A stretch of 64,000 nt of DNA from Crocosphaera chwakensis CCY0110 (GCF_000169335.1 NZ_AAXW01000003.1:62001-126000); one strand, 5' to 3'. Positions 35,303 to 47,163 are shown, counted from the stretch's first letter. The notes: generated by a model not told the origin, from the letters alone. Translations and numbers: made by a program.

Positions 35303-35695
35303 GTGGAGTGGAAAGTCAGGGGAATTCGAGGGGCAACCACAGTGGCAGAAAATAGCCAAGAAGCCATAAGAGAAGCGGTTAGGGAGTTATTAGATGTCAT
35401 TGAAAACCAAAACCAACTTAATCCTGAAGATATTGTCAGTGTCACCTTCACCGCTACTCAAGACCTTGATGCTATATTTCCGGCTGCGATCGCCCGTCAA
35501 CGCCCCCACTGGCAAGATGTTCCCCTCCTAGATGTCCAACAAATGTCGGTTGAAGGTAGTCTAAAACGCTGTATAAGGGTTTTAATTCACATTAATACCC
35601 CAAAACCTCAAAAAGAAATTTCTCACGCTTATTTGCGCGGTGCTTCTAATCTTCGTCCTGATTGGCGTTTAACCTATACTAGCCATTCTCTCTAA
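35303..35695 (+). CDS. aroH: Chorismate mutase AroH (monofunctional)
   Basis: A 131-residue AroH-class chorismate mutase. From a GTG at 35303 it begins MEWKVRGIRGATTVAENS, the family's usual N-terminus, and has TFTATQDLDAIFPAAIAR, VQQMSVEGSLKRCIRVL, and HAYLRGASNLRPD. It converts chorismate to prephenate in Phe/Tyr synthesis. An upstream in-frame ATG at 35255 adds 16 atypical residues; the GTG has TTGGAGGG 8 bp ahead, so I prefer it. Confidence 0.9.
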   Translation: MEWKVRGIRGATTVAENSQEAIREAVRELLDVIENQNQLNPEDIVSVTFTATQDLDAIFPAAIARQRPHWQDVPLLDVQQMSVEGSLKRCIRVLIHINTPKPQKEISHAYLRGASNLRPDWRLTYTSHSL

Positions 35696-35771
35696 AAAGG
35701 GAACACCGTATCTAACAAGTGTAAAATTTCTTCTTTTCGAGCGATATCAACAGAGATTAAGGATTAAATCA

Positions 35772-36662
35772 ATGGCATTAGTAATTAGTACCGTCAATAT
35801 GAAAGGGGGTGTGGGCAAGACGACCTTAACCGTCAATTTAGCCACTTGTTTAGCTAAAAATCACGGAAAACGAGTGTTAGTTCTTGATTTAGATGCCCAA
35901 ATCAGTGCAACCCTGAGTTTAATGTCTCCTCATGAATTTGCCCAAACTAGAAAAAAACGCCGTACCCTCAGTTATTTATTAGATAATATTATTCAACCTA
36001 ATCCTTATAGTAAGCTCGATATTCATGATATTATTCAACCCTATATTTGTGGTATAGAAGGGTTAGATTTATTACCAGGAGATTTAGAATTGTATGATGA
36101 ATATATCGTTTCAGAAATGCTGCATAAACAAGCAGCAATGATAGAAAATCCAGATTTTGAAACAGTTTGGAATCACTTTGAGAGGGTTTTAATTCAGAAA
36201 ATTTTAGAGCCTGTTCTAGAACATTATCACTTTGTAATTATGGACTGCGCCCCAGGTTATAATCTTTTAACCAGAAGTGGATTATCTGCGAGTAATTATT
36301 ATTTATTACCGGCTCGTCCTGAACCTTTATCCGTGGTAGGAATGCAATTATTAGAACGACGAATTGCTAAATTAAAAGAAAGTCATCAAAATAATCAACC
36401 CTTGAATTTGAATTTATTAGGAGTCATTTTTATCTCATCAGGAGGCGGTTTATTAAGTCGTTATTATAACCGAGTAATGCGACGAGTACAAGCAGATTTT
36501 TCTCCTGAAAAACTCTTTAAAACTTCAATTCCTATGGATGTTAATGTGGCTAAAGCAGTGGATAATTTTATGCCTGTTGTTACTTCTATGCCCAATTCTA
36601 GTGGTTCTAAAGCATTCATTAAATTAGCCGAAGAATTTTTAAGTAAGCTACCCAGTAATTAA
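35772..36662 (+). CDS. ParA-family ATPase (orphan)
   Basis: A 296-residue deviant Walker ATPase. STVNMKGGVGKTTLTVNLA is the P-loop with the signature first Lys, LVLDLDAQISATLSL is the Walker A' Asp, and IMDCAPGYNLLTRS is Walker B. No parB or parS is nearby. Such orphan ParA proteins often position a cargo rather than partition a chromosome. The cargo here is unknown. Confidence 0.85.
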   Translation: MALVISTVNMKGGVGKTTLTVNLATCLAKNHGKRVLVLDLDAQISATLSLMSPHEFAQTRKKRRTLSYLLDNIIQPNPYSKLDIHDIIQPYICGIEGLDLLPGDLELYDEYIVSEMLHKQAAMIENPDFETVWNHFERVLIQKILEPVLEHYHFVIMDCAPGYNLLTRSGLSASNYYLLPARPEPLSVVGMQLLERRIAKLKESHQNNQPLNLNLLGVIFISSGGGLLSRYYNRVMRRVQADFSPEKLFKTSIPMDVNVAKAVDNFMPVVTSMPNSSGSKAFIKLAEEFLSKLPSN

Positions 36663-37255
36663 TTATTAATTATTAATTCTACTAAATTATTGATTAATCT
36701 TTCTGGTTCCATAGGAATAATTGTGTTACCTGATAACATATTTTGCGTCAAAATATTATGGATTAAAGTGCCAACAAAAATATGGGCAAGAACTTCAGGA
36801 TCTTTAATCCTAAGTTCTGGATGTTCTTTGAGATATCCTTTAAAAATGCTAATAGCTGGTTGAGCAACATTTTGTAAAAAAAGCTGCGATAATTCAGGAT
36901 GTTTACCTGACTCAGCAATAATTAAACGCACAAAACAAAGATAATCAGGATCATTAATTTGTGTCATAATCAGTCGAGCTAATTGAGTCAAAACTTGACG
37001 AGGTTCTCCGATTAGAGGTTTTGACCAAACTAAGCGAAACTTTTGGCAAGCAACATATTGAATTAATGCCGTAAATAATCCTTCTTTATCATCAAAATAA
37101 CTGTACAAGGTTTGTTTTGAAACCCCGGCGGTTTTTGCTACTTGATCCATACGAGTTGCAGCATAACCATGTTCTAAAAATTCTGGTAAAGCCCCTTTTA
37201 AAATTTGTTCTGCTTTTTTGTTTAATTGCGTTGAAGAAGAATCTAATATCATCAT
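36659..37255 (-). CDS. TetR/AcrR-family transcriptional regulator
   Basis: A 198-residue regulator. The N-terminal HTH is clear: ILKGALPEFLEHGYAATRMDQVAKTAGVSKQTLYSYFDDKEGLF. The C-terminal part fits a TetR ligand domain, with a hydrophobic pocket. It is convergent with the ParA gene (overlap of 4 bp at the stops). The ligand and target genes are unknown. Confidence 0.9.
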   Translation of the reverse strand: MMILDSSSTQLNKKAEQILKGALPEFLEHGYAATRMDQVAKTAGVSKQTLYSYFDDKEGLFTALIQYVACQKFRLVWSKPLIGEPRQVLTQLARLIMTQINDPDYLCFVRLIIAESGKHPELSQLFLQNVAQPAISIFKGYLKEHPELRIKDPEVLAHIFVGTLIHNILTQNMLSGNTIIPMEPERLINNLVELIINN

Positions 37256-37341
37256 AATTTTAGGTTATTTTCAATCACACTGAGAAAAGGAAAGAATCAT
37301 CGATACTTTGATATAGCTCAGCACAAGCAATTATTCACTGG

Positions 37342-37896
37342 TCACTGTTTAAGTATAGAGAATTGCCAATGATGACGAGTAAGACGATCCTTAATTTGTT
37401 GTTCCCAAGTAGACAATTCTTGCTGAAACTGAGGATAGTGTAAACCACTAAGCCAAAGCACCAGAGCATCTTCTCCCGTTTTTTTATAATAGCCTGTTCG
37501 TCGTCCTGCCACTTGAAAGCCAAACTTTCGATAGAGAGAAAGAGCAGGTTGATTAGAAACCCTCACTTCTAGGGTAGCACGTTCTAATTTTCGCTTCACC
37601 GCATCCCTGAGTAAACCATAAAGTAATAATTGACCTAACCCTTGACTTTGATACCGAGGCGCAATCATTAACAATGTAATATGGGCTTCTTCTAAAATTT
37701 CCCAAAAACACCCACAACCAATAATGGTTTGAGTTAAATGAGAAGACAAAACCCAAAAATGACTATTAGAACTCTTTAATTCCCGTTGATAGCCATCTTT
37801 TGTCCACAAACCCCCAAGACAATCTTTATCTAAGGTTACAAGTTCATCGAGATCACTTAGCTGAGGTGTACGAAGTTGAATTAAAGAAAATGACAT
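37342..37896 (-). CDS. rimI: Ribosomal-protein-alanine N-acetyltransferase RimI
   Basis: From an ATG at 37896 this is 184 residues, beginning MSFSLIQLRTPQLSDLDEL. LLMIAPRYQSQGLGQLLLYGLLRD is the acetyl-CoA motif (Q-x-x-G-x-G), ATLEVRVSNQPALSLYRKFGF the C-terminal RimI/YhbS signature. RimI acetylates S18 and other N-termini. A TTG at 37941 would overlap the upstream gene, so the internal ATG is preferred. Confidence 0.85.
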   Translation of the reverse strand: MSFSLIQLRTPQLSDLDELVTLDKDCLGGLWTKDGYQRELKSSNSHFWVLSSHLTQTIIGCGCFWEILEEAHITLLMIAPRYQSQGLGQLLLYGLLRDAVKRKLERATLEVRVSNQPALSLYRKFGFQVAGRRTGYYKKTGEDALVLWLSGLHYPQFQQELSTWEQQIKDRLTRHHWQFSILKQ

Positions 37897-37909
37897 GGAA
37901 AAACTAAAC

Positions 37910-38830
37910 TTAATGGCCGACACAAACCTCGATGGTTGCAAGAACAGACTCAGCTAAAGCAGATAAATCATAACCCCCTTCTAACCCAAACAAAAGACGA
38001 GAGGTAACGGTTAATAATTTTTGTGTAAAAATGCCATAATCTTTAGGCTGAAGATTAATCGATGCTAAAGGGTCTGCTTGATTGGCATCATAACCTGCAC
38101 TGACAATTAAAATATCTCCTTGAAACTTCTCTAAAAATGGTATAACTTGCTGATCAAAGGCGACTTGATACTTTTTTATGTCACTCCCTGGTTCCATAGG
38201 AATATTCAGCACATTACCATATTTTCCCGTTTCCGTTTCCCTACCGGTTCCAGGATAAGCAGGAAACTGATGCAACGAACAATAAGCGATATTGGGGTTG
38301 TTTTCAACGATCGCCTGGGTTCCATTGCCGTGATGCACATCCCAATCTAAAATAGCTACCCGTTCAATCCCATCACATTCTAAAGCATAATCAGCAGCGA
38401 TCGCAGCATTGGAAAACAAACAAAATCCCATTCCTGTCTTCTGCACCGCATGATGGCCTGGGGGACGGCACAATACAAAGGCCGGTTTCTGAGTTTCCAA
38501 CACTTGGTCAACTCCATCTAACCAAGCATTAACTGCTAATAACGCCACATTATAACTCTGAGGAGAGACAACTGTATCACCGTCTATAAAACCCCCTCCC
38601 TTGGCTGCTAAAGCTTGCACTCCTTTGACATAGTTATCAGCATGAATCTTTGTTATGTGGGGAATGGGATCTCGTTGGGTTGGGTGGGTTGGCTGTTGCC
38701 ATTGTATGCGATCGCCCCAAGATACGGTTTTCAATGCTTTAACAATTGATTCTAATCTTTGAGGACTTTCGGGATGAAAGCTGCCTGTATCATGTTCTAG
38801 AAAAGCATCGGAATAAATAATAGGAAACAT
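37910..38830 (-). CDS. Histone deacetylase-family amidohydrolase
   Basis: A 306-residue HDAC-like protein. FLEHDTGSFHPESPQRLESI opens the fold; LCRPPGHHAVQKTGMGFCLFSN, WDVHHGNGTQ and SAGYDANQADPL carry the zinc and catalytic His/Asp residues, all intact. Bacterial members deacetylate acetylated polyamines, lysines or other amides. The gene is in line with rimI, 13 bp apart from its start codon, so the two are probably co-expressed. Confidence 0.92.
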   Translation of the reverse strand: MFPIIYSDAFLEHDTGSFHPESPQRLESIVKALKTVSWGDRIQWQQPTHPTQRDPIPHITKIHADNYVKGVQALAAKGGGFIDGDTVVSPQSYNVALLAVNAWLDGVDQVLETQKPAFVLCRPPGHHAVQKTGMGFCLFSNAAIAADYALECDGIERVAILDWDVHHGNGTQAIVENNPNIAYCSLHQFPAYPGTGRETETGKYGNVLNIPMEPGSDIKKYQVAFDQQVIPFLEKFQGDILIVSAGYDANQADPLASINLQPKDYGIFTQKLLTVTSRLLFGLEGGYDLSALAESVLATIEVCVGH

Positions 38831-38930
38831 TGTAATTGAATCTAAAATTAATCAAAATTTTTGAACTGTATTAAATTGTACCGAATAATTAATAGTTCAT
38901 AATTAAATCAACTAATATTATATAAAAAAT

Positions 38931-38951
38931 CCCCAACTGTAGAAGTTGGGG
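38931..38951 (-). terminator. cta operon terminator
   Basis: Plus-strand CCCCAACT at 38931-38938 pairs with AGTTGGGG at 38944-38951 around a 5-nt loop. On the minus strand the hairpin is followed by ATTTTTTA. It sits just downstream of ctaE, a strong rho-independent terminator for the oxidase operon. Confidence 0.9.
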
Positions 38952-38977
38952 CAATTAACAATTCTGTGAAACAAGGT

Positions 38978-39595
38978 TTATAGTAAATAAACCAAGATAA
39001 AAAGAATGATCCAAATGACATCAACAAAGTGCCAGTAAAGTTCGGCTGCTTCCACACCAAAATGGGACTCACTGGTATAATGTCCTGATTTACGAGAACG
39101 CCATAAAACCGCTAGGGTTAATAATAGTCCAAAGGTTACATGAAGACCATGAAATCCGGTTAAAGCGTAGAAAGAACTGGCGAATAAATTGGTGGTTAAT
39201 CCCATTTCTAAATGGAAGTATTCATACATTTGGCCGATAAGGAAAATAATCCCCATCACCGCAGTAATACCGAACCAAAGTTGCAACCCAGAGACATCAT
39301 TTTTCTTAATCGCAGTTTGTCCTTTGTGCATGACAAAACTACTAGCAACCAGAATAATAGTATTGACTCCAGGTAATAATAATTCTAGTTCTGGAGTGCC
39401 TTCCGGAGGCCAAACCGGCATGATAGTTTTGTAGATGATAAAGGCTGTAAATAAGCCTAGGAAAATGGAACTTTCTGCCACTAAAAATAGGGCAATACCA
39501 AACAGTCGATGATCCGGATGTCCCTCATGGCCACCGTGATGGCCACTGTGTTCAGGAACCGTTCCTTGAGGTTGTTGAATCGCTGATCCTTGCAT
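38978..39595 (-). CDS. ctaE: Cytochrome c oxidase subunit III
   Basis: A 205-residue polytopic protein. GHHGGHEGHPDHRLFGIALFLVAES, then five membrane segments, with GFHGLHVTFGLLLTLAVLW and AAELYWHFVDVIWIILFILVYLL typical of CoxC/CtaE. It stabilises subunit I and its proton path. The N-terminal part has a His-rich stretch. It is the last gene of a three-gene operon. Confidence 0.95.
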   Translation of the reverse strand: MQGSAIQQPQGTVPEHSGHHGGHEGHPDHRLFGIALFLVAESSIFLGLFTAFIIYKTIMPVWPPEGTPELELLLPGVNTIILVASSFVMHKGQTAIKKNDVSGLQLWFGITAVMGIIFLIGQMYEYFHLEMGLTTNLFASSFYALTGFHGLHVTFGLLLTLAVLWRSRKSGHYTSESHFGVEAAELYWHFVDVIWIILFILVYLL

Positions 39596-39775
39596 AAGAA
39601 ATTGAAAGGTTGAAATGATTTAATGACAGTTGAAAAAAAGAGGGAATGGGGAAATGGCTGATGAGAAAAAGGTTGCAACTTTTACCACAATTAAACCGAT
39701 AAATAGATAGTGCCTTTTATTAATTCTGTTGCCTGTTACCCGTTCCCTGTTGTCTATCTCAAAGGATAGAAAAAA

Positions 39776-41443
39776 TTACTTAGAATTAGCTCCAACTTCG
39801 GCTAACATATCTTCAATGCTTTCCTCAGAGTCAACCCCTTCGGAGTCAGTACCGTAATCATATGGACCAGCCCATAAAACGGGTTCTTCATCGAAGTTTT
39901 CAATCGCTGGAGGGGAGGAAGTTTGCCATTCTAAAGTAAAGGCACGCCAGGGGTTACGACCAGCTTTTTCTCCTTTAACTAAACTGAGGAAGACGTTAAT
40001 GACAAAGGGAACGGTGGATACAGCCAATAAATAAGCACCGATGGTACAAAGCTGGTTTAAGGGTTGAAACTCAATATCATATAACGCAATACGACGATTC
40101 ATCCCTAATAACCCTAGTTCGTGCATGGGTAAAAAGGTGATATTTAAGCCGATAAATAGCAGGATAAAATGGGCTTTTCCTAAAGGTTCATTGATCATTC
40201 TCCCCGTCATTTTCGGGAACCAATGATAGAACCCGGCAAATAGTCCCATTGCTGCCCCACCAAAAAGAACATAATGGAAGTGTCCGACTACGAAGTAGGT
40301 GTCATGGACATGGATATCAAAGGGAACCGAAGATAACATGACTCCAGTTAACCCACCCATTAAGAAAGTGGCAATAAAACCGATACCAAAACACATGGCG
40401 GTGTTGAGGTTAATTTTTCCGCCCCAAATAGTGGCACACCAGCTAAAGATTTTAATCCCTGTGGGAACGGCAATGAGCATGGTAGCAGCCATAAAGAAGA
40501 TCCGCAACCAGCCAGGAGTCCCACTGGTAAACATATGGTGCGCCCAGACAATTAAACCGAGGAAACTAATCGCTAAACTGGAATAGGCGATCGCACGATA
40601 ACCGAAAATTGGCTTACGGGCATGAACAGGAAGAACATCAGAAATTAAACCAAAGAAGGGTAAAATCATGATGTAAACCGCAGGATGGGAGTAAAACCAG
40701 AACATATGCTGGTAAACCACCGGATCGCCTCCTCCTGTGGGGTTAAAGAAGCTGGTTCCTGCGATCAAATCGAAGGATAAGAGAACTAAAGCAGCAGCTA
40801 ATACAGGGGTAGATAAAAGAATTAAAGCAGAGGTTGCCAGCATGGACCAACAAAACAAAGGCATACTGTGCAAATCCATATCTTTAATACGCATTTTAAA
40901 GATGGTGGTGACAAAATTAATCGCTCCCAAAATAGAGGAAGTCCCCACCAATAAGACGCTTAAAATCCAAATTTCTTGACCCCACACCCCACTAATTAAA
41001 CTGAGGGGAGGGTAAGAAGTCCAACCGGCTTGGGCTGCGCCACCATCCACAAAGAAACTCAGCAGTAACAAAATACCGCCAGGAGGGGTTAACCAGAAAG
41101 CTACTGCGTTGAGGGTAGGAAAGGCCATATCATCAGCCCCAATCATTAGGGGGATTAAATAATTGGCAAAAGCAGCCCCAGCTGGGACAATCCATAAAAA
41201 GATCATTATGGTGCCATGTAGGGTCATAAACTGGTTATACATGGCAGGGGTAACAAAATCGGGATCGGCGGTGGCCAATTCTGTGCGAAGCACTTCAGCA
41301 AAAGCCCCACCGATAAAATAGAACGCGAAAGACGTGACTAAGTATTGAATACCAATCACCTTATGATCCGTACAAAAGGTGAAATAGTCCGTCCATTTCC
41401 TTTGTTGATGTTCCATGTGGGTTGATTCGACGGTGATTGTCAT
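39776..41443 (-). CDS. ctaD: Cytochrome c oxidase subunit I (A2-type)
   Basis: A 555-residue heme-copper oxidase subunit I with twelve membrane helices. Heme ligands and CuB residues appear in LHGTIMIFLW, FWFYSHPAVYIMILP, WAHHMFTSG, and HDTYFVVGHFHYVL. The YSHPAV motif in place of GHPEVY marks the A2 class, in which a Tyr replaces the D-channel Glu. I start at the ATG at 41441-41443; a TTG five codons upstream is unlikely. Reduces O2 using electrons from cytochrome c or plastocyanin. Confidence 0.95.
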   Translation of the reverse strand: MTITVESTHMEHQQRKWTDYFTFCTDHKVIGIQYLVTSFAFYFIGGAFAEVLRTELATADPDFVTPAMYNQFMTLHGTIMIFLWIVPAGAAFANYLIPLMIGADDMAFPTLNAVAFWLTPPGGILLLLSFFVDGGAAQAGWTSYPPLSLISGVWGQEIWILSVLLVGTSSILGAINFVTTIFKMRIKDMDLHSMPLFCWSMLATSALILLSTPVLAAALVLLSFDLIAGTSFFNPTGGGDPVVYQHMFWFYSHPAVYIMILPFFGLISDVLPVHARKPIFGYRAIAYSSLAISFLGLIVWAHHMFTSGTPGWLRIFFMAATMLIAVPTGIKIFSWCATIWGGKINLNTAMCFGIGFIATFLMGGLTGVMLSSVPFDIHVHDTYFVVGHFHYVLFGGAAMGLFAGFYHWFPKMTGRMINEPLGKAHFILLFIGLNITFLPMHELGLLGMNRRIALYDIEFQPLNQLCTIGAYLLAVSTVPFVINVFLSLVKGEKAGRNPWRAFTLEWQTSSPPAIENFDEEPVLWAGPYDYGTDSEGVDSEESIEDMLAEVGANSK

Positions 41444-41612
41444 AGAAAGGTTTATCAATAATTACGATAGACTTGGCAAAAGAGGTACAAACAAGACATT
41501 AAGTCAGGGGTCTAAAGTTGAAGTCAGAACTCAGAAGTAAAACTCTTTCTCTATCTAGGTTTAAAACCAAGGATTTGTTGATTCTTCTTCTAGCTTGCGA
41601 CTTCTCTCAGAT

Positions 41613-42560
41613 TTAAAAAGCGTAATCAGAACGATTACTGGCTAATTCAGCCACCATGTGGTGATTCATGCCCATATCTTCGGCATAACGGCTGAGAAAT
41701 TCTTGATCGCTCATATTTTTGGGATCAACGATCGCCGTTTCTCCCATTTGAGCTTCTTGTACGGGTTTATTGGTTTCTTCCCATTGGGCGTAAGCTTCTG
41801 CACTATCGACATGAAGCACTGATTTCATACCGCCATGATAGGCACCACAAAGTTCGGCGCAGATGATAGGATAATCTCCTTCACGGTTAGCGGTAAAGGC
41901 TAAGGTTGCTTCTCGGCCTGGAATCGCATCTTGTTTTAAGCGCAGTTGGGGAACCCAAAAGGCATGAAGGACATCCCCTGCATTGATGTTTAGTTGCACA
42001 GGGCGATCAATGGGTACATGAAGTTCACCCGAAACAATTCCCGTTTCAGGATAGGTGAAAATCCAGGCGTATTGAATGGCTTTAACATCTACCATTACCG
42101 CAGGGTTAGTGTCTGTTGAAGCATTACCAATGCCTAAAGCCATTTGATGCTGATGGCCACCCATAGCGATTTGTTGGGGAGAATGATCTCTAGAAATGAC
42201 TGGATCGAGTCCTCCCATATTGTTATAGGCTTCAAAGCTATAAAGGGCAAGAATGAAGACGATAATGGTTGGAATGGCAGTCCAGAGAATCTCTAAGGGT
42301 ACATTTCCCTCAATGGGAGGCCCGTCGGTGGTGTCTCCTTTGCGACGACGAAATCGAATGACCGTATAAACTAAGACTCCTTCTATCAAGAGAAACAGTC
42401 CCGTTGCAATGGTCATCATAAAGTTGAATATATTGTCTACCTGTTTGGCATCTTCAGAGGCAGCTACTGGCATTAGGCCATGGTTTTGACCATACCAGAG
42501 ACTCGCTAATGTAATAACGATACCAACGAGTAAGGTGATAATGTTACTTGGAATCTTCAC
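41613..42560 (-). CDS. ctaC: Cytochrome c oxidase subunit II
   Basis: A 315-residue protein with an N-terminal helix (IITLLVGIVITLASLWYG) and a second (FMMTIATGLFLLIEGVLVYTVI). The soluble CuA domain has HAFWVPQLRLKQDAIPGRE and CAELCGAYHGGM, which supply the two Cys, two His and Met ligands. It accepts electrons from the soluble donor. First gene of ctaCDE. The divergent gene upstream encodes an unknown cyanobacterial protein. Confidence 0.95.
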   Translation of the reverse strand: MKIPSNIITLLVGIVITLASLWYGQNHGLMPVAASEDAKQVDNIFNFMMTIATGLFLLIEGVLVYTVIRFRRRKGDTTDGPPIEGNVPLEILWTAIPTIIVFILALYSFEAYNNMGGLDPVISRDHSPQQIAMGGHQHQMALGIGNASTDTNPAVMVDVKAIQYAWIFTYPETGIVSGELHVPIDRPVQLNINAGDVLHAFWVPQLRLKQDAIPGREATLAFTANREGDYPIICAELCGAYHGGMKSVLHVDSAEAYAQWEETNKPVQEAQMGETAIVDPKNMSDQEFLSRYAEDMGMNHHMVAELASNRSDYAF

Positions 42561-42789
42561 AATGGTTGATGGGTTAGACGATTACCTATCTAATTACGGT
42601 AAGGCCAACTTTTGAAAATGATTGGTTTTTTTATAACAGATTTAAGGATCTTTTGTTTTTCTTTAGAATCAAACTTGATTAACAAAGATAACCTTAAGAA
42701 ATGCGTATTTTAGCTTTTTTTAAGATAGGAACCATAACTTTGAATTAGCATAGAAATAATCGGTTTAAATCTAATTACAGTTAGTCAAT

Positions 42790-43557
42790 ATGGCAGCAAC
42801 AGAAACCCAGTTAAATCTCATTACAAATATTACAGGGGAACCCTATCAACCAGCTAGACTTTATTATCATGTGACTAATAAAAAGACGGTGTTAGGGGTG
42901 TTTGAGAAGCTAAAATGTATGCAATATTATGAAAAGAGCGATCGCTGGTATTGGTTATATCACGAGGAAGCAAAAAAAATCCGTTTTCAACAATCTTATA
43001 ATAAAATTCCGAAAGAAAATCGCCCCGTTCCTTTAGGTTATTTTCAATTTATTGATGATGATTTGATGATGTTAGAAGTGCGATCGTTTCAAAGAGTAGT
43101 AGAAGGGATAAAATTCTTTAATACTAGACTAAATTGGCGTGCAGCAGAACCAGTTCGTTTAGCCATTGTTAATAAATTATTTGGTTGTCCTCCTGAAGAA
43201 ACTCCTCAACCGCCTAATTCTTTTGGTGAATTTTTTGATCGGGAGGATATTATTATGCACAGTCCCGAAGCTTTAGAAGAAGAAATCAATACGATTATTA
43301 GTCAACATGAAACTGAGGAAGAAAAAGATAAAGCAGTTACCGCTTACATGGAAGAAAAATCGAAACAACCGTTACCTGAAGTTGAAGAAATTGCTGTTAC
43401 TATTCATGAAGAAGGTTTATCTATTTTAGAAATGGCTTTAAGAATGAAACATATTGAAGCTTGGGAACATTGGCAAGGTAATAAATATTTTACTCAATAT
43501 GATTTAATTCAGAGTATGTTAGAAAATATGCCAGATAACCAAGAACAAAGTGAATAG
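42790..43557 (+). CDS. Unknown cyanobacterial protein
   Basis: A 255-residue soluble protein with an alpha/beta-looking start (PARLYYHVTNKKTVLGVFEKLKCMQYYEKSDRWYWLYHEEAKKIRF), a GYFQFIDDDLMMLEVRSFQRVVEGI block and a helical acidic tail (HETEEEKDKAVTAYMEEKS). It resembles proteins of unknown function found in cyanobacteria; no motif lets me assign a role. The divergent position next to ctaC does not, in itself, show a link. Confidence 0.6.
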   Translation: MAATETQLNLITNITGEPYQPARLYYHVTNKKTVLGVFEKLKCMQYYEKSDRWYWLYHEEAKKIRFQQSYNKIPKENRPVPLGYFQFIDDDLMMLEVRSFQRVVEGIKFFNTRLNWRAAEPVRLAIVNKLFGCPPEETPQPPNSFGEFFDREDIIMHSPEALEEEINTIISQHETEEEKDKAVTAYMEEKSKQPLPEVEEIAVTIHEEGLSILEMALRMKHIEAWEHWQGNKYFTQYDLIQSMLENMPDNQEQSE

Positions 43558-43565
43558 TATTAAAT

Positions 43566-43913
43566 CTAGAAATGATCACTTTTATCATTCATTAGAGGTT
43601 CAACTAATTCAAGTAATTCGGGGATGTCATATCTAATCACATCCCATAAAGTGTTAAAGTTAACTCGATCATATTGATGGGTTAAAATATCTCACATTCC
43701 AGCAATATCTCGCCAAGGAATATAAGACTATGTTTCTCTAAAATCCCCTGATAAACGTTTAACCGCTTCACCAATAATAATGATTTGATAAAGAATAGCT
43801 GATTGTTTTTTTTCATTTTTAGCTAAAGTCTCTTGATCAATTTCTTGAGAAAACTTTAAAACTTTTCTGGCAGCTTGAATAATATCGAGTAATGAAGTTT
43901 TATCTCTGTTCAT
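43566..43913 (-). pseudogene. hepT: HepT-family toxin, two nonsense mutations
   Basis: Read in one frame from ATG at 43913 to TAG at 43566, the sequence is 115 codons: SLLDIIQAARKVLKFSQEI, IIGEAVKRLSGDFRET, then TAG, SYIPWRDIAGM, then TGA, DILTHQYDRVNFNTLWDVI and DIPELLEL. The TGA falls exactly on the Arg of the catalytic RX4-6HxY motif (GM-R-DILTHQYD in functional proteins). HepT is an HEPN RNase. The coding frame is otherwise whole, so decay seems recent. Confidence 0.85.
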
Positions 43914-44238
43914 AAATTACTTGTGCTGTATTTAAAATTTCATTTTTACGAATCCAATTATCGCTATTTTCTACTGACTCTTGTACAACAATATCTATTG
44001 ATCTGTGGGTAATTTCTTCTAATTGATGTTTTAATTTTACTAAAGTCAGTAATCCTTGTCTAGCATCAGCAGTAAATTGAACTAAAATATCAATGTCACT
44101 ATTGCTATTAAAATCTTCTCTTAATATTGACCCAAATAAAGACATTTTTTTGATTTTCCATTGCTGACAAATTTGGGATATATCTGTTTGTGAAAGTTGT
44201 AAGTTTTTATGAACAAAAGAAGAGTAATTATTAATCAT
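43900..44238 (-). CDS. mntA: MntA-type nucleotidyltransferase antitoxin
   Basis: A 112-residue minimal nucleotidyltransferase. KKMSLFGSILREDFNS followed by SDIDILVQF gives the GSx10DxD catalytic signature. MntA adenylylates a Tyr on HepT, blocking its RNase. It overlaps the hepT start by 14 bp, as in the known systems. The antitoxin is whole although the toxin has two stops. It may now modify a different HEPN partner or be residual. Confidence 0.85.
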   Translation of the reverse strand: MINNYSSFVHKNLQLSQTDISQICQQWKIKKMSLFGSILREDFNSNSDIDILVQFTADARQGLLTLVKLKHQLEEITHRSIDIVVQESVENSDNWIRKNEILNTAQVIYEQR

Positions 44239-44319
44239 AGTTTAGGGAACAATGAACAGTAAACAGTGAGCAATAATTAATACTTTGACATAGCTTAGTC
44301 CAAATAACTGGTAACTGAC

Positions 44320-46467
<2,148 letters not shown>

Positions 46468-46494
46468 TGTTCAGTTATCAGTTATTGAGGATAA

Positions 46495-46518
46495 GGGAAC
46501 AGGGAACAGTGAACAGTG
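46495..46518. repeat. Heptamer repeats next to the pentapeptide gene
   Basis: GGGAACA, GGGAACA, GTGAACA, GTGAAT: a 7-bp tandem repeat, 28 bp upstream of the pentapeptide protein's start, preceded by two CAGTTAT units (46472-46485). Same STRR style as elsewhere in the window. Confidence 0.55.
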
Positions 46519-46576
46519 AATTTGCTTCTAAGGAGGTAAGTGTAATGAAATATAAAAAAGTCCGTAGTCATAAAAT

Positions 46577-46676
46577 GTAGGTTGGGTTGAGACATGAAAC
46601 CCAACTAAAATGGTAAGTTACTACGTATTTTGAAATTCTAACCACAATATAACCGATCGCTGTCTAACCAACCCTA
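46577..46676. repeat. 100-bp MITE-like repeat
   Basis: Imperfect inverted ends GTAGGTTGGGTTGAG (46577) and CTAACCAACCCTAC (ending 46676). Inside the left end, GTTGGGTT...AAACCCAAC forms a hairpin. This looks like a non-autonomous element of the GTAGGxTGG type widespread in cyanobacteria. No ORF inside. Confidence 0.5.
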
Positions 46677-47163
46677 CGGTTATATTATTTTTGTTATTTT
46701 AATAAGCATCGTTAATATTTAAAGCCGAGTCTGATTAATCATTAAAAATTTTAGCTAACTTTATAGTTCGCAATGTGTAAGAATCTTTCTCAATAGTTGA
46801 CCAATTTACTGGCTTTGGGGTATATTTGTAACGATGAAACTCTACAGTACGTATGTCAACTTAACGATTTAACCTCAATTAATCCTAATACTTCGTTACG
46901 TCGTTAAAAAAATGATGACATTTTAGACAGTTTTTTTCTTTTTTGTACCTCGGTGTTGAGCATCTGTACTAACCTATGTAAACTTTGTAAAGTGCTGCTC
47001 TTGACAAAAATAAGGTTATGTAAACTCTAACGAAGTGATCGTATTTGTGAGACTTTTAATAACCGCGATTTATAAGTGCGATCGCAATATGTATAATTAC
47101 ACAGTTATAAAACGATACAGTAAACTACTTCTGTTAGGGCTTAATATTATTAAGCCTCTACGG
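46677..47163. other. Gene-free interval upstream and downstream of rph
   Basis: About 490 bp with no coding frame that I accept. It contains a HIP1 site near 47080 and a perfect 7-bp hairpin GGCTTAA/TTAAGCC at 47138-47156, 8 bp after the rph stop and without a U-run. I see no tRNA or known ncRNA here, though an unrecognised small RNA cannot be excluded. Confidence 0.5.
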
